A stretch of 64,000 bases of DNA, from contig CM040424.1 in NCBI GenBank assembly GCA_022702705.1, forward strand, positions 78,185,452 through 78,249,451, given 5' to 3'. This document shows positions 34,801-49,800 of this stretch, in pieces. Under the pieces are notes generated by a model. That model saw only the letters and a list, made by a program, of their open reading frames with translations, was not told where the DNA came from and searched no databases. Positions within the stretch are counted from its first letter, which is position 1; every line of letters begins with the position of its first letter. The translations under genes and the position numbers were made by a program. This DNA is from Papilionanthe hookeriana x Papilionanthe teres (Eukaryota > Streptophyta > Magnoliopsida > Asparagales > Orchidaceae).

Positions 34801-37800
34801 TTGAATAATTGAGGAATGAGGGAGAAAATACATCTTTATGTTGATGGTTCTATTAACGGCTCATTTTAGATAAGAGTGATGGAGACCTTTGAATTTAAAA
34901 ATTCCAACCTTAATGACTTGTTATGCTATTATTTTTATGTTGGATACTAAGAGTGCGAGAGAAACTATTTATATTGAACTTATTTAAAATTTTTATATTA
35001 TTATGTCTTATTTTGATGTTTGAATAATCATTTTTAATTTTTGGATGCTAACATATTACTTCTTAATTTGAGTAATTTATTACTTTTATTATATTAGGAT
35101 GTTAATCTAATCTAATTTAATTTAGTAATAGGTTACAGTGTTAATATATTACTTCCTATTACCTACTTTGAACATAGTACAATAATTCTCTTGTTGCGCA
35201 ACTTATTGATTTGGAGGTGTATTTTGTTGATTTTGAGGCTTACGGTTTAAAATGTCTCGAAGCTTATTTCTCGCTATACGAACAAAAAACACTTAATACT
35301 GGCATGAGTGCTCTTGATAGATAGTCAAATGCCATTCTTGCTTGCTATTGGATATGACGGACACTACTTGTGTATTTATTTGTGTAGATGTATGATTGTC
35401 GACTCTATCATGGATGATAATACCTATTTTGTGGTGTGGGCTTGTAGCTTCCCTTAATTGGATATAGGCTATTCTAATTACTAGCGGAAGTTTGTTAATA
35501 TTCTCTGTAGTAATGGCCTCGAATTGATAATAAGAAATTTGCTTTAGAGCTCCCCTAATAAGATGCACAAAATAAAAATAATAAGAGCTTATGCAATTAT
35601 ATTTTTATGTCCATATTGTTTTTCGGATCTCTAATCAGTTTGGCAAAATTGTTGGCATTGTTAACCGAGGTTACATTTAGAAAGCTGTGTATATCATTAA
35701 TCTACTTTTTAAAATATGCATCCCCACTCATAGGTCACTATTTTTTTCAGCTGTCTTTTATGAATGATCATGTCTATAAAATGCATCGTTATCAATAGGG
35801 AGAATGCATCATAAACATTTTTTTTTGAGAAATTGGTAACCCTAAATCCTTCAGGTTATTTTTAATCTACTTTTGTACTTTTAATCTTCTTGGACATGCT
35901 AATTTCAAACCTCAACGACCGAAAACTTAAAGAATCCATCATCCGTGCTTGTATTTTTAGGGGTTCTGATGAAACCCCAATCTTATGTTGGCTCTAGATC
36001 CTAACAACAAATAATTTTGATCGCATAGTTCCCTTGCTGTGATGCAAATCCACTTATATTGGAATTGCTTGTGTTGCAATCCCAACTTGTAATTATTTGA
36101 TATTTATTGGATTGATCTACAATAATAATTGCGGAAGAAATCAATTTCTCCTTGTGAAAGCGGATGTGAAGCTGGCTATGGTTAAGGTTCATGCTAAATT
36201 TTTATTTGTGGCTGTGCTTGCTGAAAAATTGATGTGGGGTCATTGGCTCATTTAGTGATAGAGAAAGAGAGAGAAGTTTATTTCTTGTTGCTAAGGTTTT
36301 GCAATTACTAGGTTTTGTGCATTTCTGTGCTAAAAAATGTAGCCAATGGGATTATCGGGATTATTTGAGCTAGCTGGGAATCGAGAAGGATTTGGTGGAG
36401 CCCGATGGGTTTACCTTTGGTGGTTTTGGCATACACATCTGATCTTTCTCTAGGGCTCTTAAAAGATATTTAAGCAAACCCAATTGGTTTTCCTTTGGCG
36501 GTTTTGACATACACATCTGATCTTTCTCTAGGGCTCCTAAAAGATATTTAGTAAATGAGATTTGAGGGGAGATGGTTGTGGAATACTGAATGAATGAAAT
36601 ATAAGGGTTTGATGATGTTTGGTTGGAGATAGGCGTCAATCGGCAGAGATAAACGTCGATCAGGAGCTTTCTTCTCTGAAGTCAGCGGAGAAACTCTCAA
36701 CCGGTGATGTTAGGGTGGCGAGGAGCTTCCGCCACCTGTTCCTATGAAAGATACATACACATCATTTGCAATAGGAATATGATACAACACTCTATTAGAG
36801 ATAACCAGGAGACAATATCTTCAAATAACATAAACCAATTCAAATGTTCCCTCAAGAAAGAAAATAACGACATATAAATAGTCTCCCAAGTAAAAGCCTT
36901 ACTTAGAAATATGAAAAGTAAGAAATAGAGAAAAACAAAATGTGGGAATAGAAAATAAATCGAAAAGGAAGAAAATCCTGGTCGAAACAGAATCCGGACG
37001 GAACAGGTTGTTCCGTCTTTCTGCGAGAGCTGAGAATCTCGATTCTGCGGGATTACGGGATGCCACAATGATGCGGGGTTTCCGATCCAGCAAATACGCG
37101 GGGGAGCTCCCACATCAACCTCTTTTATCATAAATGATTTAGGGCCACATGTTTATTCCAATGAAAGAAACATTTTCTAAACCCAGTGTCTCTTGTTTAT
37201 CTAGTGGTTTCTTCTTTTTGTATGAGTCCGATGCCACCATATGGATAACGGTGCTTACCAGTTACCGTTTGTCACCAATGCATGATTTCCATGTAAAATT
37301 ACCATGCACGATGCGCCACGCCCCATTTCTCTTTGAAAGTCCCTGCTGTTAACCATCCTTTATGAAATACTTTTCTGGGCCAGTAAGCTACCGTTTATTG
37401 GGTAAAATACTTGATGAGTGGCATGCCTGTATAAAGTTAGGAGTGCTTTTTGTCAGGTCTTCTCGCATCCAAGCACAGTTTGATGACTAGCTATGCCTGT
37501 ATAAAGTTAAGAGTGCTTTTTGTCAGGTCTTCTTGCATCCATGCACAGTTTGATGACTAGCTAAGAATAACGTTTCACTCTTTCACTAAAAATTATCGTG
37601 CTTTTCAAGAATATTTTTTGGATTTGTAAATTGATGCAGGTTATGCATTTCTTCATTCTTCACAGTAATAAGTTTTGATTGGTTATCTTTATGTTGTTCA
37701 TGTGTTTCAATATAAGCTGACTCAAAATAGTTGGCATATGGCTAAGGATGAGGATGATTGGCTTCAATGTGATTTAGCTTTTTTCTTTTTTTTTTCAATT

Positions 37801-40800
37801 TGAATGCTTCGTGTGATCTTCATGCCTTGCTTTCCAAGCTTGATGAGCTGCCAGTTATTGGCAGCAATACCTTTTCTAGTTACTTCAAAATTTATTGAGA
37901 CTCATTCTTTCAATTCTTTTGCACTTCAGTTAAAAAAATCTGCTTTATCATTCAGCTAAGGCTCTTGACATATTTCAGGTAGTCCTGTACTTGGATATCT
38001 GGCTGCTGGTATTCTTATTGGTCCTTATGGGCTGTCTATTATCCGTTATGTTCATGGGACAAAGGCCATTGCTGAATTTGGAGTTGTTTTTCTGCTCTTT
38101 AATATTGGACTTGAGGTAGCCTCCTTTAGTATTAATTCAAATTCTAAAAAAATGGGTGGCATTTTGAATTTTTCTTTCTTGAGAAATTGTTTGTGGAGAA
38201 ACCTGCAAAACATGTAATTCTTACTTTGCAGCTTTCTGTGGAAAGGTTAAGTTCAATGAAGAAGTATGTTTTTGGGTTAGGCTCTGCTCAGGTGATATGA
38301 AGCTTCATCTTATTAGTTTTTTGAGGGGATGTAGTATTTTTATGTTTTCTACTCTTTATTGGTCATTTTTAGGTTCTAGTGACTGCAGTTGCATTTGGCT
38401 TGGCTGCCCATTTTATTACTCGGCTTCCAGGCCCTGCGGCAATTGTTATTGGTAATGGTCTAGCTTTGTCATCCACCGCAGTAGTCTTACAGGTGGAGTT
38501 TACTTGCTTCCTTGAGCCTATTATATACTAACATTTCAAACATCTGCCCGTATATAATGATTATGTTCCGTAGATTTCAAATGGAAGGTTAGCAGCCTAT
38601 GAACAATGTCATTCAAACTACAACATTCTCGCTTCAAATTTTTTTTTTCTCTTTTTCCTCAAATTATGGTTATAAAATAATGTCCTTAATTGGGAATTGT
38701 TCAGTCCAAGTCTAAATATTGCTCAAAGTTTTCAAGTTTTGTTGAACAATAACTTTCTATCCATGAAGACCTGGCAGTTAGATTTTTTAATTTGTGGCCA
38801 ATAACAGTGACGTGGGAGCGAACCCGGGGCGTCTGTGCCGGGGACAATTCTAGGAGACCTGAACCAGTTTGGTTCTCGGTTTCTCAACTTATTGGACCGG
38901 CCAGCACACTCTGTTCTTCTGTCTGCTTGGAGTGTCGTACCCTCGTCTCTTTCAATTGGTGTGATTGTAGGTTGATTGAAGATAGGCAATTGGTCAACCT
39001 TTCCCTTGGCTGTTTTCACCCAAGACAGCTGCTGTAATCTTTCAACTCCTTCCTAAACAACTTCATTTCTGATATATTTTCATCAACTATCATCTTACAG
39101 AGAGAGTCGCCTTAGATGGTTTGGCACTACACCCTGATCCGATTAAGAGTGATGTTTTACATAACTTATGTCAGAGTCCAGACTTGGGCTTATTGCATAA
39201 AGTATCTTAATTTATTAGAATTAAACGAAAATTGACACTAAATAGCCTTTAAGACTTAATGGGATTAAGGCTTGTTGTTGTTATTTTTATCTCTTACATT
39301 AATAGTACATACTCATTGATGTATCAGAATTATTTTTTTTTAAAGTACAACCTGATGCGGTCGTCCAACGCCCTACGTGGCAATTGCTGTGACTTCTTGC
39401 ACCCCGAACTGTTTCAATCCAACGAAGGAGGGACTGATTGGTCCTTCTAGGCATGGACTTCCATATATTTGGAGCGGAGTCCACTCCCTTTACCTTATGT
39501 CTATAAGTATGTTGTTTTCGTGTATTAGGTTAGTTTTTTATTGTGTTTCTGTTAGGATAGCTGTTTTCCCGTCTAGGACTATACCCAAGTGAGCGTGGTG
39601 CCCCGACCGTATCTCGTTCCTAGGTGGTGATTCTCCTCCAAGGTCAAGTGGTGGTCTAGTTGTATCTCACTCCTAAGGTGGTATCATTCCTCAAAACGTA
39701 TGCATCCCTCCCGCTTTGCTACCATGCACCCCTCCTTGTTGCAGCCGCCCGGACAACAACCATTTTACTTTTCTTCATCTAGTTCCCCTTGTCCAACCAT
39801 CCTCCTCACTGCCGCAGCCTGGGACAACCCTTCTTTTGTTGCCTGTCATCCCACACATTCCCCACTGCCGTCTTCATTACTCCCGCTCGCTGCTGCCACC
39901 CAAAAATTTTATTTCTCACCATACAACATCTCTATACACATCTACCCAAACCCGAAGCCCAACTCCAACCTCGTCATCGAGGAGACAATTGACGGAGACC
40001 AGTTCGGGAGAAAATATCACAATTTCATTTATGAGAAATCCACAAAGATGTTTGGAAACCTTCTACAGAGGACGTGTGACGGGTAATTGTCCAACTACAA
40101 CACAGGCTTATCCTTCGAGAGAAGACAATCCAGATGGGTCACTCGCAGCCACAATGGTGACTTGCCAGATCGAGTGAATCCCTTCCACCAAGCCAATGTC
40201 ATAGTTAAGAAAGAGCGCATTTTTTGGGTAGAAGACTTGAAAATTCTTCGACAGTGAGAAGGGAATGGAAATTACTACACGAGCTAAAGATGAAACGAGA
40301 GACATAAAACTAATATCTTCCAGTTTCTTATAGGCAGGATGTTGAGACCCTAGCTTTAAAAGTGGAGAGACAATATTATCGGATAATCGTCGCATCCTAT
40401 AAATAAAGTTCAACCGTAAGATCAATCAGTTAGAGTACACCCAGAGGAACATCCAAGTTGATTCCGCCTGAGGAGACATTAGTTCAGAGTGGAGAATGGG
40501 TGGAACCAATCCACATTCCCAAATTTATCCCAGTTAGGGAGTGTTTTAAGTGCCACAGGTTTGGGCATTTTGAATCAGATTGCGTAACCAGAGGAATGAT
40601 CTATCTCACTGAGCAAGTAATTGTTGAAGAACTGAGTAATGACAAATACACTGAAAAGATGAGGGCACAAAGAACCTAATTTCAACTGATGAGGGAGATA
40701 TTGCATGTTGTTCAAGTTGAGTCCATGAGTGAGATTCCAACATAATTAACATTAGTTATTCAAGGCAACCATGAGTTCGAGGAGCCGACACCAGAAACCA

Positions 40801-43800
40801 TATAAGAGAAGTTTAAACCTTTTTAGAAATGTATACTTCTTGAGTTGCTCTTATTGAGAGAGTTCCAACTTGTTAAAGGTGAGAAGCTTTTGCACAACTT
40901 TTAGAAGAATGTAATGAGTCATTTGGGCACTAAAATCTGTTTGACAATTTACCCGACAGATGAACATATAGGATGAATGAACAACTATCTTGGAAATCAC
41001 CATTGAAGTTTTGTGAGAAAGAGCATCCTACAGTGAGATTCAGATCTTACCAGAGAATAAGATGTCTCTCCTGAGTGGTTGATACGCCTAAAAAATGACT
41101 ACTTTTTACATACATTTATTGCTTAATTTTAGTGATATTGCACTTTAAAAGAATGTATTTTACATGTTTTTTTACTTCAGGTACAAGAAATAGATTTTTG
41201 GAGAAAAGGAAGCAAAAATGATGCAATTTGGAGTCAAAACGAGCTAGAAAGAAAATTCTGACCTGATACATTTCGATATGTCTTTATATGCTTAATCTCA
41301 TTTAAATTTCTCAGATGTTTTTGAATGAAATTACATTTAAAAAAATGTTGTTTTCATGTTTATCTTGTAAGTATAACTGTTAGGGGCGAAAGGAGCTGAA
41401 ACAAAGCTAAACGGAGCGAAACGGTGGAGTTGCTGCAAGGTGGTGCCAATCGGCGCCAAACGACGTTCGATTCTAGAAATGGCGCCAAAGTAGCGCCAAA
41501 TGGCGCCAAACGGTGCCAAACGGTGCCAGATACGGTTATGGACGTCTAGGGACGCATCTTTTCACATTTTTTCATAGTTTTTAACATTCTATGACTCTAA
41601 GAATGAAAAAAACGAGGAGAATGTTTAGAGATCTTAGAATAGGAGTAGAAATGTTGATTTCTACATTTTTAGAGAGATTGAAGAGGGGATTTTGAGAGAA
41701 TCTGTAAGGAAATGTACTAGCATTGCATGGATCAGTGGGAGACTTTGTGGGAGAGATCTTCATCTTTTTTTTTTCAAGGAAGAAAACTAAGTATTGTGTT
41801 CTTCATTATCTTATGATTTTGTAAACATTATCTAGCAGATTTGCTTTGATGTAATGAAGTTTTCCGTTGTGTTTTTTTTGTGCTTTGTGAGTAGTTTTTC
41901 TTACTCTTTCTTTTTATTAGGAAATATTTGCATGAGTATGTTATGTCATTTTCTTTTTGCTTATCTCTTGCAACGAGTGTGATTCATGTTTAGGATTTTG
42001 GGATGTATGTTAGAATGTATTTTGATTATAAATGTGATGATTTTTACTTGAATTTCATTTATTTTCCAATCTGGTCAATTGATTTGTTGAATTCTATGCG
42101 AAAATATATGAACCCGTTGGGCTATGCTTTTTGCAATCAAGTAAGAATCACATTTGATGTCATGGATGAGCGTAGAGAAATATATTTTGATGGGCGTAAA
42201 ATTGGAGATTTTAGGGTGAGAGGCTAAAATCCTCAATTCGGTTCATGTGTTTAGAAACTAAAGCGAGATTGTTAGTCCTCAGGTGAGGGGTAAGTGGGAA
42301 CTGAAGCATGACAACTTGTATCTTCTCAGCCTAATTAAGAATTTAAATTCGAAACATCTGAATTAGCCTAGTTAAGTTTTTAGATTTGTATTCGTAGTTC
42401 AGGAGCTGCAGATCTTAAATTTTACGACTTGCATTTAGAGAGGACTTTTAGGAGAATGATGAATCAGAAAAGTCTCCATGAATTTAATGTAGAAATGACG
42501 GGTCGATAATATAATGAATATTCAAATTTGGATTATAATTCTAGTAGCTTCGAAAGAGTAAACCCCAAGAGTAGAAAATTTTCATGAAGATATGCTTATG
42601 ATTTTAACTTGTCAAGATACAGATATTTTGAGGAAGTTAGATCAATATGTAGAAAGTTATCCTAAAGAGCCCCAAAATATTAAAAAAAATTTATTTGGAC
42701 AATTGATTAAAACTGGCCATGAGATATACAATTCTTATTCCGATTATTACAACCCAGGTTGTGAAAATTATTCAAACTTTAACTCGAATAATAATTTTGA
42801 AGAAAATTAATTTTGGGAAGATAATCAATTTAATCAAACATGTAATTGGAATAGTTAGGGTGATTTTAATGATGAACTCTCTTTTCCTCATAATTTTAAC
42901 TTTAACCCGCAGAAAGAACAAAAAGAGATGTTTATAGAAGAGTTTGTTAGGAATATAGAAAAGCATGTGGAGCGGATTATTAATGTAATTAACAGTTATC
43001 CCTTAGAGATTGTACCTAGTGACCCTAAGATCAACCTTAAAAAAATGAATGATGACCAAGATAAAGATATCAAACTAAGAATTGGAGGATGTTGTTCAAA
43101 TAAATGATGAGTTGAGAAAAGAGGATAAGGATGTTGAAAGACCATTGGAAGAAATTATTATGGAATTAGAGAAAACTATTTCGTCAACCAAGATAGATAT
43201 AAAATGACCACCTTCACCACTTCCTCAGAGAATATTGATACAAACATTAGACCAACAATTCTCAAGATTTATAGAAGAATTTAGGAAATTTACTATAAAT
43301 ATTTCGTTTGTTGAGGCATTAGAACAAATGCTCAGTATCGTGAAGTTTAAAATGAAGGTTCTTGAAAAAATAATTAAATTTAAGGATCATGCAATATCTT
43401 GTTTTATGAATGAGATAATTGAGCCAACAATATATCCTATAATAGTATCCCAAAGGGAAGAATTGAATGACAACCCTGAATAAAAGAGTAACTTAGAAGA
43501 ATTTGATTAAGAACTGAATCAATTAGAAAGAATCCGATCCAAAATTCAGGAGATCTTGAATTATCATATAAAGATCTATTTCTTATAAACTTCAAGGATG
43601 ATATTAATATGCAAATTAAGAAAATCATTAGAAGAATATTAGATCTAGAAAGAAATATGATGAACAATTATATGAATCAATCTGAAAAGAAAAAACTAAA
43701 ATAAAAATTATAATTTAAAAATTTTGTAGGAATCTCTGGATCTGAAAATGATTGGGCGATTGATCAATGATTACTTAAATGAAATTTTGATCCAAGAGGA

Positions 43801-46800
43801 ATCATTTGTCGGGCTGACGATGTTAAACCAAGCGTTTTATGGGAGACAACCCATAGTTATCAGTGTGGTTTGATTTAGTATGCTTGAGAGTCATGATTGT
43901 TAGTATTGTATTGTATTTGTTTTAGTGTGGGTTGATCAATTTGATGATGATTGGTGGATATTTAGATTGTTAGTGTTTTGATTTGATCTGTGTCATGAGG
44001 GAGTTGATTCCTTAACTTCTAAGTATGAATAGACTTCTATATTGTCTTGTAGTAGTTGGATTGGCGAGTTCACTACGACTCGGGTCTCACCCGGACTTGA
44101 ATTTTATAAGAGACATCATGAATTTGAACAGTGACAGTTCCATCTCAATTTTGTTACTTTCTTTCTTTGACTTTGTTTTTATTTGATAGAAGTCACGAAT
44201 TTATTTGATGAGTAACATGTGGATGATCTTACACTATCCTATTAACTGTTAGAGATACTGAATTAAAAAGGATAAGGTGATGCCTGAGATTGGTGCACAG
44301 GAGCCAATATATAAGAGATAATATTATCTTTGAGATTATACTCTATAAAATCATTCAAAAGTACTTAATATATCTGTGCAGTGATTCCTCTAGAAATTGT
44401 AAGGTAGTGTGATGCGAGGAATTAAAGGATGAATTGACCTAATTTATCATGTGTGTTTATATTTGTATTTTATGTTTGTTTTTGTGTTACAACTTTATAT
44501 AGGACTTGAAGAAAAGTTTTGATATTTTTAAGCTGATACTTGTTATGCTAGTTAAAATTTTATTCTGACATGTTTAGTTTAGATTTACTTTCTGCTATAA
44601 AATTTCCTGATTAATAATTGTAGATGTTTCTGATAAATATATGTGTGACAGATATAATTTCTGAACTATTTTTTCTTTCTTCTTATATTTTCTTTCTTCT
44701 TATATTTTCTGTACTGAATGCTATATATGTTAAAAATTAAGTTTTGCGGTAGAAAGAAAAATAGATTTTAAAGTATACTTCATTTTAGTTTAATATTATT
44801 GCAAGCATGTTTTAGACTAGATTTACTTTTTCCTGTAGTCATTCCATCTTAATTATACATGTAAATGAATTTGATAGGATCTTGTATGTGTAAGTTGATT
44901 TAACTTTTATTTTTTTTTTCCTGCAACATTTTATGGAATTAATTGCAAGATATTTAAAAATTCAAGTTTGAGAGGAAGAAAATTTTTTAAAACTTAACTT
45001 TATTTGTCTTCAGTAGCCCGTATTAATGTGATATTACTTTTAAAATGACTTGTGGCATGTGGTGTTATCTTTAGGTTTCTATGATTTTTGATTTTAGGAA
45101 TGTTAGAAAAATAAATTAGTTGAAATTCTATGTAAAGAAACAGTTCTAGAGTTAAGATATTTTTTAGGGAACTTTATGAAAATAATTTTGTTATTTATAG
45201 TAGAAATGAGTTGAATATTTGATAAGTTAAGATTATTAGATTTTTACTTTATGAGAATTGAGCATCTATTGAAACTTTTTCCAAACTAATACTTATACTT
45301 TTAAAAAGTGAGAGAAAGTTTTGAGTTTTGAATTTTAGAAAGATGATAGTAAAGTTCAAAACTATTAAAGGTCTATTCATATATAATAATCATCCGATAA
45401 TAAGAAAAGAAAAGAGGATTAAAAAAGATCCTTAAAAAAAAAGAAAAAGAAAAGTAAAAAAAATATGTGAGGGGAAGCTTGAGGAGAAGTCTAATTAAAA
45501 TTAGTTTTACTTCAATCTTTTTTAAAAAGAGAAGACTTATAAACAATCGTAAGTTTATTCTTATTTCAAAAAAGTATTAGCCAAATTGGTATAGATAATG
45601 TGCTTAAATTCTGTTTTTGAATATTTAGTTTAACAAATATCAATAAGTTGTTAAAGTAAATAGAAAATCAAAATTCTTAAGTTGAATATGAGAAATTCTT
45701 ACACTTTAGTTCTAGGTTAATTTACTAAAATTTCTCCTAAGTTACACTATAATATTTCTAAGATGAAATTATAGGAAGATTTACTAAAATCCACCATCTT
45801 AAATCAATAAATTAGAGGACAAGTAACAATTAAGTTTAAAGGGTTTTGATACGCCTAAAAAATGACTACTTTTTTACATATATTTAATGCTTAATTTTAG
45901 TAATATTGCACTTCAAAGGAATGCATTTTGCATGTTTTTTACTCTAGATACAAGAAATGGACTTTTGAGAAAATGAAGTAAAAATTATGCAATTTGAAGT
46001 CAAAACGAGCAGAAAGAAAATTCGAATCTGACTTATTTTGATATGTCTTTTTATGCTTAATCTCATTTACATTTCTCACATGTTTTTGAATGAAATTATA
46101 CTTTTAAGAAATGTTGTTTCCATGCTTATCATGTAGGTATAGCTGTTAGGAGCAAAACAAAACTGAAACGGGGCGAAACAGAACTGAAACAGAGCTAAAT
46201 GGTGGAACTGCTGCAAGGTGGCGCCAATCGTCGCCAGAGTAGGCGCCAAACGGCGCTCAGATCTAGAAATGGCGCCAGAGTAGCGTCAAATGGCGACAGA
46301 CGGCGCCAGAAACGGTTATGGATGCCTATGGACGCATCTTTTGGCAATTTTTCATAGTTTTTAACATCCTTTGGTCATAAGAATGAAAAAAAATGAGGAG
46401 AATGTTTAGAGATCTTAGAATATGAGTAGAAATGTTGATTTCTATATTTTTGGAGAGATTGAAGAGAGAATTTTGAGAGAATCTATAAAGAAATGTGCTA
46501 GCATTGCATGGATCAGCGGAAGATTTTGTGAGAGTGATCTTCATCTTTTTTTCAAGGGGAAAAAACTAAGTATTGTGTTCTTCATTATCTTATGATTTTG
46601 TAAATATTTATCTAGCGGATTTGCTTTGATGTAATGAAGTTTTCCGTTGTGTTTTATTCGTGCTTTGTGAGTAGTTTTTCTTACTTTTTCTTCTTATTAG
46701 GAATTAGTTGCATAAGTATGTTATGCCGTTGTTTTCCTTTTGCTTTTCTCTTGCAATGAGTATGACTCATCTTTAAGATTTTGGGATGCATATTAGAATA

Positions 46801-49800
46801 AATTTTGATTATAAATGTGATGGTTTCTACTTGAACTTCATTTACTTTTCAATCTATTCAATTGATTTGTTAAAATCTATGCGAAAATAGATTAGCCCGT
46901 AGGGCTATGCTTTCTGCAATCAAGTAAGAATCACATTTGATGTCATGGATGAGAGTAAAGTCCATGGGATTAAGTGCAAATAAATAATGAAATATATTTT
47001 GATGGGCGTAGAATTGAGATTTTAGGGTGACAGACTAAAATTCCTAATTCGTTTCAGGGGCTCATCCGTGGTTTCTATTGAGAGTGTCTAACCAGTTATA
47101 GATTTCGTTTCAGAGTTGAATCTTCCTTGCATCTTTATTAATCAAATACACTTAGTTGAGTATGAGGAGTGGAAGAAGCCAATTACAGATTTAATGGCTC
47201 GAGGTTTGGTTCGTGAGGATACCCATCCACTTGCAGTTTCAGTTCTGATTTTGTGCCAAAAGAGTACAAATATCTATCTATTCTATCATTATGTGCTTTG
47301 GAATAATATCACCTACAAGATTGACTTATTATGAGATTATAATATCTGCTACCTTCATCATGTTTGACTTAACTCCATACTACGAGGAAATAGAAGCTTC
47401 GACTGATGAAGTCGAAGCTCTCCTAATCCCGAGAAGTTGAGGCAGGCGTTCAACGCCCTATGCTACAATTGCCGCGACTTCTTGCACCCCTGATCAGATC
47501 GGTCCAGGAAAATGTGGGACGAACCAGTCCTTTTTTACTTGGGCATCCTTCTATTTGGAGCGGAGTTCACTTCTGTTTATCCTAGGTATATAACTATGTT
47601 GTTTTCGAGTTTTTGGTCAGTTTTCGATTGTGTTGCTGTCAGGATAGCCGTCGACGTCCCCTATTTTTTCATTTAGGGCTATATCCAAAAGGCGAGGGTG
47701 CTCCAGCTGTATCTCATTCTAAGGTGGTGATTCTCCTCCAAGGGTCTAGTGGTGCTTCGATTGTATTTCTCTTATAAGGTGGTATTTATCTTTCTCCAAC
47801 TCCTTCGTATCCCTCCCGCTTTGCTGCCACGCATCCCGCTTCGCTGTAACTACCACAAAACATCCCTTTTGTTGTTCTTCTTTGAGTTCCTCACTGTCCG
47901 GCCATCCTTCTCACTGCCAAATCCCTGTGACAACCCTTCTTTTGCTGTCATGTAGTCCCACACATTCCTGCTTGCTGACGCCTTCACTCTCGCTCACTGC
48001 CGCCTTCCTGAACAGCTGTTCTAGACTGTTTTGCTGCTGTTCTAGCCTTCCTGTACAATTCCCTGCTACGTAGCCTTTGTCCCAAACCTACTGCATTGCC
48101 TCCCTGCCACATATCCACAGTCCCAGTCACTTGGAACCCCCCTCTTCGCAGCCTAGCTGCTGTTCTAGCTGCCAAAAACTGCTTATAATTGTTATTTCTC
48201 CACTGCACAACTTACCTTTCCACGCGTTGTTGTCCGGGATAGCGAATATCCATTGTTTCCCTTCTATACCGCCAACTTGCTCCACCTCAACCTTGCCGCC
48301 ACATTTCTGAACCCACAACAATAACCACCACCACCATCATCGGTACACCCTAGTGTAACTCTGTTGTTATTTTTCTTTTCAGTGTGTTGGTTGTTCGCTA
48401 TGCCTAATAGCATTTGTTTGTTTATTGTTGTTTGGGTTAACTCCGGTTACTCGGGATATCGTTCTAGCACTTTCAAATTTTAATTAGGTGTTTGAGGTTG
48501 AGTGTGATGCATCTAATATGGGGATTGAAATAATGTCCCATTGTTTTCTTACTGAGAAGCTGAATGATTTCGGGCGAATGTATTCCACCTACGACAAAGA
48601 GCTTTATGCCTTTGTGATATCGCTCAACTGCTTTCGGCTGGGAGCGCTGTGTGGGCTACTGAGGAGGATGGCAACAATGCCAGTCGTTGGCTATAGGCGA
48701 TAGCAACAGGTTGGCTGCTGGAGGGAGGAACTGAGTAGTTTGGGATGGATAGACACCACTTCGGGATGAGTTAGGAGGGGAAAATCGAACGTTGAGTGGT
48801 CCTAATAGAAATTTGAGGAAAGAACTGCCCTAAAACACAACAAATAATACCTATATAGACCTAGGGTAAAGAGGAGTGGGCTTTGCTCCCCATATGAGGT
48901 AACACCATACTTGGAAGGTTCGGTCGGTCCCTCCTTTGATTGGACCAAACTAGTCCTGCGCCGCTCACGACATCTGTCACGATTGATGTGTGAATGACGC
49001 TTTGTGCAGTCCCCAGGTTGGGGAACCTTCAACCTTATCTATTTAAGCTTTTGTGTCATCGTAGTGTGTAGTCAAACTAAACACGTTGCAAGTAGTAGAA
49101 AAGTCGCAATGTTCTGGTATGTCAATCCTACAGGTGTTACAATTTCAAAATAAATTTTGGCAGAATAAATATCTCTTTTTTTGGCAAGAATTGAGCTGGA
49201 ATTGCATGTGGATGGGTATCCTCACGAACTAAGTCTTGAGTCATCACTTATGTAATTAGCTTCTTTTACCCGTACTCGTCCGAGTGTATTTGGTGAATAA
49301 GTACGTAAGGAGGATTCAATTATGGGACGAAATCTATGATTTGCTGAGCATCTATAACTTGCAACCATTCTGGTGAGGCTTCTTCTTCTCTGAAAGAACC
49401 TAAATCTCACTGTAGAATGTTCTTTCCCGCTACGCTCCTTAATAAATTTCCAACACTGCAGGCCATTCCTCTTGTTTGATCTTGTGTCGGTTGGTACACT
49501 GCTGAATTGATTGTACTACCTAAATAATCCTATACGGTCTTTCAAAAGTAGCTCAAGGGCTTCTCATCTTTGATATGCTGGAACTTGCTCAACAGGGGCA
49601 ACTTTGAAGATAGGTTATATATGTAAAAATCTTGAAATTTTTTTATTTGAATTTGCCCTATATCTTGTGTCAGCTATCAAACTCATGGCCCTTTTAGACA
49701 TCTAAGGCCACTTCCAATGATGCTCCTTCAAACGCCTGCAAAATTATCGTTCAAGGCACCACAATCTCATATTCTAGATGAACGCCCTTTACCACGGACT

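Larger units (their letters stand above)
41080..47067 (+). mobile_element. Athila/Tat-like non-autonomous LTR element nested in gypsy
   Basis: Two LTRs beginning TGATACGCCTAAAAAATGAC at 41080 and 45847, each about 1.2 kb, flank 3.6 kb of interior. GTGGT occurs just before the left LTR (41075-41079) and at 47068-47072, possibly the target duplication. It is 11 bp beyond the apparent LTR end, so the boundary is uncertain. The interior has a decayed gag (RFIEEFRKFTINISFVEALE at about 43265) and GGGAGACAACCC near 43841, both typical of Athila/Tat lineages. No RT or integrase was found. Confidence 0.78.
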
